Part shown: positions 33,100 to 41,421 of the stretch, piece by piece
How positions within the stretch are numbered: position 1 is the stretch's first letter
Layout: the number at the start of each line of letters is the position of its first letter
From: JAHJDO01 sp964437505
Lineage (GTDB): Bacteria; JAHJDO01
Length of the DNA: 64,000 nucleotides
Direction of reading: 5' to 3'
Assembly (NCBI GenBank): GCA_964437505.1
Contig: CAYTGU010000004.1
Coordinates: forward strand, 1 to 64,000
The notes under the pieces: model-generated
What the model was told of the DNA's origin: nothing
What the model saw: only the letters and a program-made list of their open reading frames with translations
The model's database searches: none
Program-made: the position numbers and the translations under genes

Positions 33100-35053
33100 C
33101 GCATTAGATCATGACGGGATTATTTCTCAAAGATTACAGGGTTACGAATTAAGACCTCAGCAGCTTCAAATGTCAGAAGCGATCAGCGAGGCTATTAAAC
33201 TCAACAAACACCTGGTAGTAGAAGCAGGTACTGGGGTAGGGAAAAGCCTTGCATATCTGATTCCTTTTATAATTTATGTCGCTAAAAATAATAAGAAAGT
33301 TGTAATTTCGACCTATACAAAGACGCTTCAAAACCAGTTATATTTAAAAGATCTGCCGTTTTTGAAAAGATCGCTGGGGATAAAATTTAATTATGCGTTA
33401 TGTCTGGGTTCTGAGAATTATTTATGTTTGAGACGTCTGAACAGTAAATACGTATACGATTTACTTGATTCGGATAGCCAGTTTAATGAGATGGCGAAAA
33501 TACTTGACTGGTCTTCTAAAACCAAATCAGGCATTAAATCGGATCTGGATTTTATTCCCAAAAGCGGAGTATGGAATAATGTATGCAGAGAACCGGATTT
33601 ATGTTTAGGAAAGAAGTGTTCTTTTAAAGATGATTGTTTCTATAAAAGAGCGAAGAATACGGAGAGAAAATCCAATATTTTAGTAACAAACCATTCTCTG
33701 TTTTTTACTAATCTTGCTTCAGGCGGTCAGGTTCTGCCAAATTTTCATGCTGTAGTATTTGATGAGGCTCAAACACTTGAAAAGATAGCGACGAGCTACC
33801 TTGGCATAGAACTGAGCAATACGAAAATTAAATATCTATTTGATTCAATATATAATCCAAAAACAAACAGAGGACTGTTAACTAAATTCAAGAATTTGAA
33901 TAGACGAACAATAAATAGCATTAAGGAGTATTTGGCTGAATCAGAACAAGCATCTCGGATTTTTTTTCAAGAGATAAGCCAAATGTTCGGAGCAGAAAAT
34001 GATTCAAAAAGGATAAGGACAAAAAGCATTGTTTTTAATTACATGGAAGAACCTTTAAAACATCTTGCAGACTCTTTGTCGGAATTACTGGATTATATAA
34101 AAGACGAAGAAGACGAGGCTTTAATAAAATCGTATTCAAAGAGGTGTGTTGATATATCAAAAGCTATGTCGTTTATTTTAAATCAGACAAAGGATGATTA
34201 TGTTTATTGGATTGAAGTATCAAAAAGGAAGAGAGCTGTGAAATATTCGCTTTTTGCCGCTCCAATAGAAATTGCGGATGAGTTAGACAAGCAATTATTC
34301 AGTAAAATAAAACCAATTATACTTACATCCGCTACATTATCTACAAATAATGATTTTGGATTTATAAAGAAGCATCTCGGGATAAAAGAATGTGATGAAC
34401 TCCTGTTAGGTTCCCCTTTTAATTACGAAAAGAATGTTCTTTTATATCTTCCAAAGAAGATAGAAGACCCAAATCATAAATTTGAAGTATTCCAGGAGCA
34501 AGTCCTTGAACACATCAAAAAAATAATAGATATTATGAGAGGGAGAATATTTATATTATTTACCAGTTATAAAATGTTAAATGTTATATTTAATGATCTG
34601 ATCTCAATTTACAAAGATATAAATTTATTAAAGCAGGGAGATAAACCTCGTTACGAGTTGCTTGCAAATTTCAAAGAAAATAAGAATTCTGTTTTATTGG
34701 GAACAACTACTTTTTGGCAGGGCATAGATGTCCCGGGAAAATCTTTGGAATGTGTGATCATTACAAAATTACCTTTTTCTGTTCCGGATGATCCTATAAC
34801 GGAAGCAAAAATGGAACTCATAGAATCAAGAAACGGGAATCCTTTTATAGAGTATCAGGTACCGCAGGCAATAATGATGTTTAAGCAGGGATGTGGAAGA
34901 CTTATAAGGAATAAGTCAGATAGAGGAATAGTGGGAATCATGGATCCGAGGATTAAAACCAGATATTATGGAAGATCGTTTATAAACGCTTTACCAAAAT
35001 GCAAACATACTTCTGATGTTAATGAGGTAAAAGACTTTTTAGATGAAAATTAG
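33095..35053 (+). CDS. DinG/XPD-like ATP-dependent DNA helicase, probable ATT start
   Basis: Superfamily 2 helicase of about 652 residues. Walker A is EAGTGVGKS; an iron-sulfur-type cysteine set lies in CREPDLCLGKKCSFKDDC; Walker B is FDEAQ in place of DEAH; C-terminal motifs include TTTFWQGIDVPGKSLE and QGCGRLIRNKSDRG. The first ATG (33170) would cut off the Q-motif segment YELRPQQLQM that the family carries just before Walker A. Upstream the frame stays open back to 33074 but has no ATG, GTG or TTG; ATT at 33095, five bases after a strong GAGGGG site, is the only reasonable initiator and overlaps the previous stop. Role in repair or R-loop removal is inferred from the family. Confidence 0.82.
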   Translation: MNALDHDGIISQRLQGYELRPQQLQMSEAISEAIKLNKHLVVEAGTGVGKSLAYLIPFIIYVAKNNKKVVISTYTKTLQNQLYLKDLPFLKRSLGIKFNYALCLGSENYLCLRRLNSKYVYDLLDSDSQFNEMAKILDWSSKTKSGIKSDLDFIPKSGVWNNVCREPDLCLGKKCSFKDDCFYKRAKNTERKSNILVTNHSLFFTNLASGGQVLPNFHAVVFDEAQTLEKIATSYLGIELSNTKIKYLFDSIYNPKTNRGLLTKFKNLNRRTINSIKEYLAESEQASRIFFQEISQMFGAENDSKRIRTKSIVFNYMEEPLKHLADSLSELLDYIKDEEDEALIKSYSKRCVDISKAMSFILNQTKDDYVYWIEVSKRKRAVKYSLFAAPIEIADELDKQLFSKIKPIILTSATLSTNNDFGFIKKHLGIKECDELLLGSPFNYEKNVLLYLPKKIEDPNHKFEVFQEQVLEHIKKIIDIMRGRIFILFTSYKMLNVIFNDLISIYKDINLLKQGDKPRYELLANFKENKNSVLLGTTTFWQGIDVPGKSLECVIITKLPFSVPDDPITEAKMELIESRNGNPFIEYQVPQAIMMFKQGCGRLIRNKSDRGIVGIMDPRIKTRYYGRSFINALPKCKHTSDVNEVKDFLDEN

Positions 35054-35064
35054 AGTATGAAAAT

Positions 35065-35706
35065 ATGAAAAAAAATATAGAGCTTATTATGTTTGATTTG
35101 GACGGCACGCTGATTGATTCAATGAAAGATATAGCCAATGCCGGCAATTTTACTTTAGAGAATTTTGGACTTGCAAAAAAAAGTATCCAAGAGATAATTT
35201 CTTATGTGGGAGAAGGCAGGGAATATTTAGTAAAAAAATTACTAGGAGATAATCAAATTTTTTTAAATGAGGCTATTTCTGTGTTTGGAGAATACTACAG
35301 GAAGCATTTCTCGGATAACTCCGTTCTATATCCGAGCGTCAAGGAAATTCTTGAATATTTTAAAAATAAAAAAAAGGCAATTGTAAGCAATAAAAATCGT
35401 GCAGAAGTTATATCCAATTTAAAGTCGTTGGGAATATACGATTATTTTGAGAATATCATAGGAGGAGATGAAGTTGAGTACAGAAAACCTTTTCCATTCC
35501 ACTTATGTAAAACAATGCAGAAACTTCATATAAATAAGGAGAAATCTATAATGGTCGGTGATATGGATATAGACATATTAGCTGGTAAAAATGCAGGTAT
35601 ACTCACCTGCGCTGTTACTTATGGAGTAAGCAAAAAAGAGGATATAATTAGAGCAGAACCGGATTTTATTATAGATGATATAGGCAAACTAAGGGATATA
35701 ATATGA
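35065..35706 (+). CDS. gph: HAD phosphatase, phosphoglycolate phosphatase-like
   Basis: 213 residues. Motif I MFDLDGTLIDS, a C2-free helical cap, motif II in KAIVSNK, motif III lysine in YRKPFPFHL and motif IV MVGDMDIDILAGKNAG. This is the Gph/PGMB subgroup that removes phosphate from 2-phosphoglycolate or small sugar phosphates; phosphoglycolate arises from DNA 3' ends in repair, which would fit the adjacent helicase, but this is only suggestive. It is followed with an ATGA-type overlap by queH. Confidence 0.75.
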   Translation: MKKNIELIMFDLDGTLIDSMKDIANAGNFTLENFGLAKKSIQEIISYVGEGREYLVKKLLGDNQIFLNEAISVFGEYYRKHFSDNSVLYPSVKEILEYFKNKKKAIVSNKNRAEVISNLKSLGIYDYFENIIGGDEVEYRKPFPFHLCKTMQKLHINKEKSIMVGDMDIDILAGKNAGILTCAVTYGVSKKEDIIRAEPDFIIDDIGKLRDII

Positions 35707-36236
35707 AACTACTTTTACATACCTGTTGCGCTCCTTGTTTAACGTATCCATATAAGGTACTTTCAGAAGAGGGAATGAAAGTATCAGCATTTTCTTATAA
35801 TCCAAATATTCACCCATTTACAGAGTATACTAAGAGATTAAATTGCGTCAAAGATTACACTAAAGAAAAAGGGATAAAACTGATTATAAAAGATGACTAT
35901 GCTGTTGAGGAATTCCTGAGGCAGGTTGTATTTAGGGAAAACAATAGATGCTCCATCTGTTATAGAATTAGATTAGCTGAGACAGCAAAGACTGCAAAGT
36001 CAGGGAAATTTGATGCATTCTCTACAACAATGCTCGTAAGTCCCCATCAGAAACACGATTTAATTAGGAGTATTGGAGAATCAATTGCAGCCGAGTTCGA
36101 TATTGATTTTTTCTATAAGGATTTTAGAGAGGGCTATAGAGAAAGTGTATCACTCTCCAAAGATGCAGGGCTATATCGTCAGCAGTATTGCGGTTGTATA
36201 TATAGCGAGAAAGAACGATACCAGCACTCTGCTTGA
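35703..36236 (+). CDS. queH: Epoxyqueuosine reductase QueH
   Basis: Reduces epoxyqueuosine to queuosine in tRNA, the last step of the pathway; the non-B12 alternative to QueG. 177 residues. The family cysteines are present: HTCCAPC at the start, RCSICYRIRL in the middle and YCGCIYSEKER near the end, which hold the iron-sulfur cluster and an extra iron. SPHQKHDLIRSIGE is the other signature. Choosing QueH over the cobalamin-dependent QueG is notable in an organism so invested in corrinoids. Its stop codon overlaps the -35 of the rpmH promoter. Confidence 0.93.
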   Translation: MKLLLHTCCAPCLTYPYKVLSEEGMKVSAFSYNPNIHPFTEYTKRLNCVKDYTKEKGIKLIIKDDYAVEEFLRQVVFRENNRCSICYRIRLAETAKTAKSGKFDAFSTTMLVSPHQKHDLIRSIGESIAAEFDIDFFYKDFREGYRESVSLSKDAGLYRQQYCGCIYSEKERYQHSA

Positions 36237-36261
36237 CAGGTTAGAGGGTGTTCTGTATAAT
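36233..36261 (+). promoter_or_regulatory. Consensus promoter of the rpmH-rnpA-yidD-yidC operon
   Basis: TTGACA at 36233-36238, 17 bases, TATAAT at 36256-36261: a perfect sigma70-type match. It overlaps the last codon of queH and lies about 50 bases before rpmH. Confidence 0.88.
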
Positions 36262-36308
36262 CAGGGCTCATTTTTAAAAAACAAGCATTTATGAAAGTAT
36301 AAATTATT

Positions 36309-36446
36309 ATGCCTAAAAGAACGTATCAGCCGTCTAATGTAAGTAGAAATAGAGCGTTGGGTTTTCGTAAGAGAATGTCTACTAAAAATGGAAGATTGGT
36401 TCTCAAAAGAAGAAGACGTAAAGGTAGAGCAAGATTGACCGTATAA
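36309..36446 (+). CDS. rpmH: 50S ribosomal protein L34
   Basis: 45 residues, beginning MPKRTYQPSNVSRNRALGF and ending in the very basic RRRRKGRARLTV, which is the complete normal L34. The start has no strong ribosome site. It opens the classical rpmH-rnpA-yidD-yidC cluster, usually located near the replication origin, and is driven by the perfect promoter at 36233-36261. Confidence 0.96.
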   Translation: MPKRTYQPSNVSRNRALGFRKRMSTKNGRLVLKRRRRKGRARLTV

Positions 36447-36465
36447 ATTAGGATTCTCCCTGCCT

Positions 36466-36828
36466 GTGAAAAATTTTTCTTTTTCAAGAGACGAAAAGCT
36501 TAAGAAATATAACCAGATTAAATCTGTGTTTACGGATGGCAAAAAGTATTTTGGAGAGGTAGCTAATCTTTATATAAAAACAAATGATGTATCAATAGCC
36601 AGATTGGGGATTGTTGTGAGGATGTCGAAAGTTGTCAAAGGTAGAGCTGTACAAAGAAACAGAGCTAAGAGATTAGTAAGGGGGTTCTTCAGGTTGAATA
36701 AACACAACATAGTTAAAGGGATTGATCTTGTTTTTGAAGTGTTTCTCTCCTCCACTGCGTATAAATATAATGATGTTAAAATAAACGCTTTTAATCTGTG
36801 TAAAAAAGCAAGAATATGGCAGGCTTAA
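36466..36828 (+). CDS. rnpA: Ribonuclease P protein component
   Basis: 120 residues starting at GTG 36466. The protein subunit helps the RNA enzyme bind pre-tRNA leaders. The RNP motif is RNRAKRLVRGFFR (near residues 65-77), preceded by RLGIVVRMSKVVKGRAVQ. The opening FSFSRDEKLKKYNQIKSVFTDGKKY matches the family's first helix. It follows rpmH by 19 bases, its universal neighbour. Confidence 0.95.
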   Translation: MKNFSFSRDEKLKKYNQIKSVFTDGKKYFGEVANLYIKTNDVSIARLGIVVRMSKVVKGRAVQRNRAKRLVRGFFRLNKHNIVKGIDLVFEVFLSSTAYKYNDVKINAFNLCKKARIWQA

Positions 36829-36834
36829 TGAACA

Positions 36835-37053
36835 ATGAACATATTAAATAAAGCAGCTGTTTTTATTATAGGATTTTACCAGAACTATATTTCACCTATG
36901 AAGCAGTCTACATGCAGATTTTCCCCAACATGTTCAGAATATACGAAACTTGCCATATTAAAATATGGATTTTTTAAAGGATGTGTGTTAGGTTTTCTTC
37001 GTTTGGTTAAATGTCATCCCTTTCACGCAGGTGGGAATGACCCGCTAACATAG
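36835..37053 (+). CDS. yidD: Membrane protein insertion efficiency factor YidD
   Basis: 72 residues with an amphipathic N-terminal helix and the conserved core FYQNYISPMKQSTCRFSPTCSEYTKLAILKYG, ending in LVKCHPFHAGGNDPL. It assists YidC-dependent membrane insertion. Its place between rnpA and yidC is the standard one. The start at ATG 36835 is supported by the family N-terminus; an earlier ATG in another frame gives only a short peptide. Confidence 0.95.
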   Translation: MNILNKAAVFIIGFYQNYISPMKQSTCRFSPTCSEYTKLAILKYGFFKGCVLGFLRLVKCHPFHAGGNDPLT

Positions 37054-37062
37054 GAGTTGTCT

Positions 37063-38904
37063 ATGGATAGAAAAACATTATTAGCGATTGTATTGTCTCT
37101 TTCGGTATTTCTAATATTTAACCATTATTATAAGTCCAAATTGCCAAAGAAACCTGTTGAAGAGAATATCTCTTCTCGAGCTGTCCCGGTTAGAACTGTT
37201 CCAGTTAGAATTGGAAAGGGAAATAAGAAAGAATATGTATATAAAGAAGAAGAAAAGAAACCCTTAGTCAAGGAGAAAGAAGTTGTTGTTGAAACAGATT
37301 TAGTAAAAATTGTTTTAGGAAGTTCTTCCGGAACAATTAAAAGTTGTAAGATAAAGGAATATAAAGAATCTGAAGTAAAACCAAATACAATTGCGCTAAA
37401 TAATCAGAAAATAGAGCAGCTCTCCAGGCAGCTTGTCAAAGCTGCCTCAGAAGAGCAGAGACAGCTACTTTCATATCAAAAAGAAGAGACAGAGTATATT
37501 AATGCTAGACTAATATCAAAAAAAAGACAGGGCAAGCTGAAAACACCGCAAGATATTGAGCTTGTGTCATTTTCAAATTATTATACTCAAACCTATCCTC
37601 TTGAGACGCGCTTTCAAGCAAAAGGAGCAATGTCTGTTATTAATGATTTTAAATGTGATAGTACTAGGCTTTTACTCTCTAAAGGAAAGCCAGAAGGCTG
37701 TGTTAGATTTGTTTCTCATATGAAAGACGGCTCAACTGTAATTAAAAAGATCCTATTTAGGAATGACGGTTATCTTATTGGTGTAAATCTGGAATTAATA
37801 AATAATACAGATAAGAATATTGAACAAACCAGTTTTTTAATTAGTACAGGCACAGGTCTCAGGTTAATGGAGGAGCAAAGTCGTGGCAGGGGAAGTGGAG
37901 TCCCATTGCAATCCATATCTTATATAAATGATAAAGTGATAAAAAAGCCCTTTAGCCGTGGAGAGAAGGATAGAGATGTAGAGCATTCATATATTGGCAA
38001 AATATGGTGGACTGCATTATCTACGAAATATTTTTTGAATGCCTTGATCCCAGTAGAACCTGCATCAAAAGTTGTTGCTAGGAAAAATAAATTAAATCTA
38101 TTACAAAACTGCGTGGAAACTATTATCCCAACTGTTAAGCCTAATCAGAGTTTCACTTTCAATATTGACTGCTATTTAGGACCGAAGGAGGTAGGCAGAT
38201 TAGCAAAGCAAAAAGTTAATCTGGAAGCGCTTGCTGACTTTGGTTTTTTTGGAAATCTTTTCAGAATCGTTTATATTCTGAAGTTTTTACACAAGATTAG
38301 CGGAAACTATGGAGTGGCAATTATTTTACTAACAATTCTGATGAGTATAGTTCTATTTCCACTCACAATGAAAAGCCATAAGTCAATGAGAGCCATGCAA
38401 GAACTTCAACCGCAAATCAGTGCGTTGAAGAATAAGCATAAAGATAATGCCCAAAAAGTAAATAAAGAGACAATGGCGCTATACAAAAAAAACAAGGTAA
38501 ATCCACTTGGCGGATGTTTCCCAATGATGTTACAAATGCCTCTTTTTTTCGCGCTTTTTACAACTTTAAGAAACGCCATAGAGTTAAAAGGAACATGCTT
38601 TATTCCAGGGTGGATACCCGATCTGTCTTTACCAGACACAGTATTTTACTTAGGAGCATTAATAAATAAACCGGGAGTATATCCTCTCAATATTCTTCCG
38701 ATTTTAATGAGTATAACAACAATTCTTCAGCAAAAGTTTACTGCTCAGTCAGCGGATCCCAGACAGGCAAAGATGATGTTTTTTATGCCTTTGTTTATGC
38801 TGTTTATTTTTTACAATTTCCCCTCCGGATTGGTTCTATACTGGTTAACCAACAATATCCTCAGCATTGCGCAACAAGCCTGGATTCGTAAGAAACACAA
38901 GTAA
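37063..38904 (+). CDS. yidC: Membrane protein insertase YidC
   Basis: Inserts and folds inner-membrane proteins alone or with SecYEG. 613 residues from ATG 37063, which has a TAGGAG site; a TTG two codons earlier is also possible. It has the Gram-negative layout: N-terminal transmembrane helix (about 6-22), a large periplasmic domain (about 70-390), and the conserved C-terminal membrane core with LHKISGNYGVAIILLTILMS, FPMMLQMPLFFALFTTL and LVLYWLTNNILSIAQQ. It ends with a basic tail. The usual downstream jag and mnmE genes are separated by the AraC/oxidoreductase module. Confidence 0.95.
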   Translation: MDRKTLLAIVLSLSVFLIFNHYYKSKLPKKPVEENISSRAVPVRTVPVRIGKGNKKEYVYKEEEKKPLVKEKEVVVETDLVKIVLGSSSGTIKSCKIKEYKESEVKPNTIALNNQKIEQLSRQLVKAASEEQRQLLSYQKEETEYINARLISKKRQGKLKTPQDIELVSFSNYYTQTYPLETRFQAKGAMSVINDFKCDSTRLLLSKGKPEGCVRFVSHMKDGSTVIKKILFRNDGYLIGVNLELINNTDKNIEQTSFLISTGTGLRLMEEQSRGRGSGVPLQSISYINDKVIKKPFSRGEKDRDVEHSYIGKIWWTALSTKYFLNALIPVEPASKVVARKNKLNLLQNCVETIIPTVKPNQSFTFNIDCYLGPKEVGRLAKQKVNLEALADFGFFGNLFRIVYILKFLHKISGNYGVAIILLTILMSIVLFPLTMKSHKSMRAMQELQPQISALKNKHKDNAQKVNKETMALYKKNKVNPLGGCFPMMLQMPLFFALFTTLRNAIELKGTCFIPGWIPDLSLPDTVFYLGALINKPGVYPLNILPILMSITTILQQKFTAQSADPRQAKMMFFMPLFMLFIFYNFPSGLVLYWLTNNILSIAQQAWIRKKHK

Positions 38905-38906
38905 AA

Positions 38907-38933
38907 GGCAGTGAAGAGTGAAAAGTAATAATC
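38907..38933. repeat. Degenerate 7-nt-period tract after yidC
   Basis: Successive heptamers GGCAGTG, AAGAGTG, AAAAGTA, ATAATCA directly after the yidC stop. It resembles the heptamer tract in the LysM lipoprotein gene (54217-54251). It is imperfect and may be chance, but the same pattern recurs in the window. Confidence 0.4.
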
Positions 38934-39014
38934 AATTAACTTACGATGCTCCAACTGGTTGCAAGGGACGTCCCCTAATGCGGGTGAGGATGAGATGGAT
39001 GATGAATACAAATA

Positions 39015-39776
39015 TTATACTGAAGAACGGAAATCAGAGGGAGAAGATCCTGTTACCTTTTTGAAGTGTTTGCTGAAATGAAAAGCATCAGCAAATTCAA
39101 GTTTTTGAGCAATTTCACTTAAGCTCATATTGCTTTGTGTTAGAATAACTTTGGCAGTTTCCATTTTTAAATACATGAAATATCGCATAGGTGGTAAGCC
39201 TGTATATTTTTTAAACTTACGGATAAAATGACATTTGCTGATTGCCAGTTGATTACATAATTCGTTCAAATCAAGTTTCTCTTCAATTTTATCATGCATG
39301 GCAATAAGTGCATCTTCAATTGTCGTGGAATATTCCATTTCTCGCGAAGAGCCGTACATACCACTGATGCGGCTGAAGAGACGTAAAAAAGCACTCTGAC
39401 AGATATGGGTGTCCTGACTTTGTAATTGATGCCGGATTCCTTCAAAAAATTGTCTGGAAATTTTAATTCCACGTAATACACGTTCTTTTCGTAATTCATT
39501 ATCAAAAAAGCCTTGAATAAAGGAACAATCTCCATTGAAGCGACAGCCGATCAGATATTCAACTAATGGTTTGTTTCTGTTATGTAATACTATGCGATGA
39601 GCCTCTTCGGGAAAGATTATAAAAAAGCTATTGGGTGATACTTTGATTTTCTTTTTTTTGCTAAGCTCGTAATGTCCTTTGCCATCAATAATATAATGCA
39701 ATTGATAATAACTGTGGGTATGAAATTGTGTGCCTGCAAAGTCAGCTCGATAAAAACCACAGTTCACTAAAAGCAT
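39015..39776 (-). CDS. AraC-family transcriptional regulator
   Basis: 253 residues on the minus strand. An N-terminal cupin-like ligand domain (about 15-140, with THSYYQLHYIIDGKGHYE) and a C-terminal double helix-turn-helix of the AraC/XylS type: LNELCNQLAISKCHFIRKFKKYTGLPPMRYFMYLKM-like first helix set and SLSEIAQKLEFADAFHFSKHFKKVTG second set. It is divergent from the Gfo/Idh/MocA oxidoreductase gene with 111 bases between, the usual layout for a regulator of a sugar or polyol gene, so it probably controls that gene in response to a sugar-like ligand. Confidence 0.9.
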   Translation of the reverse strand: MLLVNCGFYRADFAGTQFHTHSYYQLHYIIDGKGHYELSKKKKIKVSPNSFFIIFPEEAHRIVLHNRNKPLVEYLIGCRFNGDCSFIQGFFDNELRKERVLRGIKISRQFFEGIRHQLQSQDTHICQSAFLRLFSRISGMYGSSREMEYSTTIEDALIAMHDKIEEKLDLNELCNQLAISKCHFIRKFKKYTGLPPMRYFMYLKMETAKVILTQSNMSLSEIAQKLEFADAFHFSKHFKKVTGSSPSDFRSSV

Positions 39777-39887
39777 ATATTACCTTGGAATATCAATTTC
39801 ATACATAATTAAATCAATACGATACATGGACAAAAATCAAAGACAAGTGTAACAATACCATAATTAATAACGGAAAGGAATTTCATT

Positions 39888-41150
39888 ATGGGTATAAGTA
39901 TTGGAATGGTTGGTCTTGGGGCTTTTGGTTCAGGTTTCGTTGATCTATTCAAATCACATCCACTTGTTGACCGAATCGCATTCTGCGATATGGAGAAAGA
40001 CCGCGTCAAGCACTTTGCGGAGAGTGACTTCATGAAGCACAAGTTTGATCCTAAAGATGTTTATTACTCTCTCGACGATATTTGCAAGAGTGATCTGGAT
40101 GCCATCGTGATCATTACCCAGCCCTGGCTGCACGCGCCCCAGGCTATTCAAGTCATGGAGTCAGGCAAGAGTGTATTCAGCGCGGTTCCAATCTCCAGCG
40201 TCCCTGATGGTACGGAGATTCTCGACTGGTGCGACAAGATCATCAATACGGTTAAAACAACCGGCAAGCACTACATGCTTGGCGAAACCACTTACTATCA
40301 TCCAGAGGTCATGTTCATGCGACGGCAGGCGGCTGCGGGGAACTTTGGCACTTTCATATCGGCAAATGCTGAGTATGCCCACGACTACAGCGGTGCCTGG
40401 GGCTGTAGCCTCCGCGAAGTGTACGAGCATCGCACGGCAAGTACCATTGGCTCAAAATGGCCGCGCATACTAAAAGAGAAGTACCTCGACAAAGGTATTG
40501 TACCCGGCCCCATGCACTATCCCACACATTCCGTTTCGGGACCAGTGTCCGTCATGAAAGCACATGCTCTCAAAGTATCGGCCATCGGGGTTAAACCGAC
40601 AGGATACGATGATCACTTCGAAAAAACAGACGGGGCATTAGGCGGGTCATTCGCCAATGAGACTGGTTTCTTTCATATGAGTAATGGGTCCGTGTTCACT
40701 GTCCGCGAGTACCGTGAAATAACCTCCCATGGGTACAAGATCAATGTGTTTGGTACCTGTGGAACCTGGCGTGATGATAAATGGTACTGGACCAGGCGCG
40801 GGAAAGATCTGCCAATTGACCAAACACCCGAACACGGCGAACAGGAACTAACTCCTCAAGAAATGCGGGATGAATTGCCACACGAGGTAACAGAGGCATT
40901 CATGATGGCCGAAGATCACTCGCTGTCAGCCGAAGATGTCAAGAACATGGATTTCACACCCAAAGGTCACGGTGGATCACATCCTTACCTGGTTCATGAA
41001 TTTGTCAGTGCAATTGCGGAGAACCGAATTCCGGCCATAAACGCCTGGGAGGCATCCCGCTACATGGCCATGGGTGTAATGGCGCACAAATCCGCGCTGA
41101 AGGATGGCGAAATGCTGGATGTTCCAGATTGGGGCAACGCGCCAGAGTAA
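39888..41150 (+). CDS. Gfo/Idh/MocA-family oxidoreductase
   Basis: 420 residues. NAD(P)-binding Rossmann N-terminus with GMVGLGAFGSGFVDLF (G-x-G-x-x-G), then IVIITQPWLHAPQAIQVMESGKSVFSAVPI, where the usual EKP is replaced by a variant; the C-terminal part is the family's beta-sheet domain. The substrate is a sugar, inositol or derivative; not determinable. The codons are clearly richer in G and C than in the flanking genes, and the gene with its divergent AraC regulator sits between yidC and mnmE, genes that are normally close, so a horizontally acquired module is likely. A GGAAAGG ribosome site precedes ATG 39888. Confidence 0.88.
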   Translation: MGISIGMVGLGAFGSGFVDLFKSHPLVDRIAFCDMEKDRVKHFAESDFMKHKFDPKDVYYSLDDICKSDLDAIVIITQPWLHAPQAIQVMESGKSVFSAVPISSVPDGTEILDWCDKIINTVKTTGKHYMLGETTYYHPEVMFMRRQAAAGNFGTFISANAEYAHDYSGAWGCSLREVYEHRTASTIGSKWPRILKEKYLDKGIVPGPMHYPTHSVSGPVSVMKAHALKVSAIGVKPTGYDDHFEKTDGALGGSFANETGFFHMSNGSVFTVREYREITSHGYKINVFGTCGTWRDDKWYWTRRGKDLPIDQTPEHGEQELTPQEMRDELPHEVTEAFMMAEDHSLSAEDVKNMDFTPKGHGGSHPYLVHEFVSAIAENRIPAINAWEASRYMAMGVMAHKSALKDGEMLDVPDWGNAPE

Positions 41151-41157
41151 CGAATCG

Positions 41158-41265
41158 ATGGAAAATATACTCGGAGGACTGCGCCTTGTCGTGCTAACCG
41201 GTCTTATCTGGGCAGTAAGTCAATCTGCCATGGTCCTGCCGTTACTGCAGCGATTTTTTTGCTAA
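41158..41265 (+). CDS. Possible 35-residue hydrophobic peptide
   Basis: A short frame starting eight bases after the oxidoreductase stop, with a hydrophobic stretch GGLRLVVLTGLIWAVSQSAMV and matching higher-GC codons. It lacks a convincing ribosome site. It could be a small membrane peptide or the remnant of a longer membrane protein gene belonging to the same acquired module. The rest of the gap up to mnmE is AT-rich and shows nothing clear. Confidence 0.25.
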   Translation: MENILGGLRLVVLTGLIWAVSQSAMVLPLLQRFFC

Positions 41266-41421
41266 TTCTGACAATTATCAAACGAAGCAATCTTTTTGTC
41301 ATTTTTCGACTTGGTCGAGGAATCCAGAATAATTCTATTGACTAAGTGACTATATTTTGTCAAATTGGGTCAGTTAAACAGACTATATTAATAAAAATTA
41401 TCTTAGTTTTATGCAAGAATT

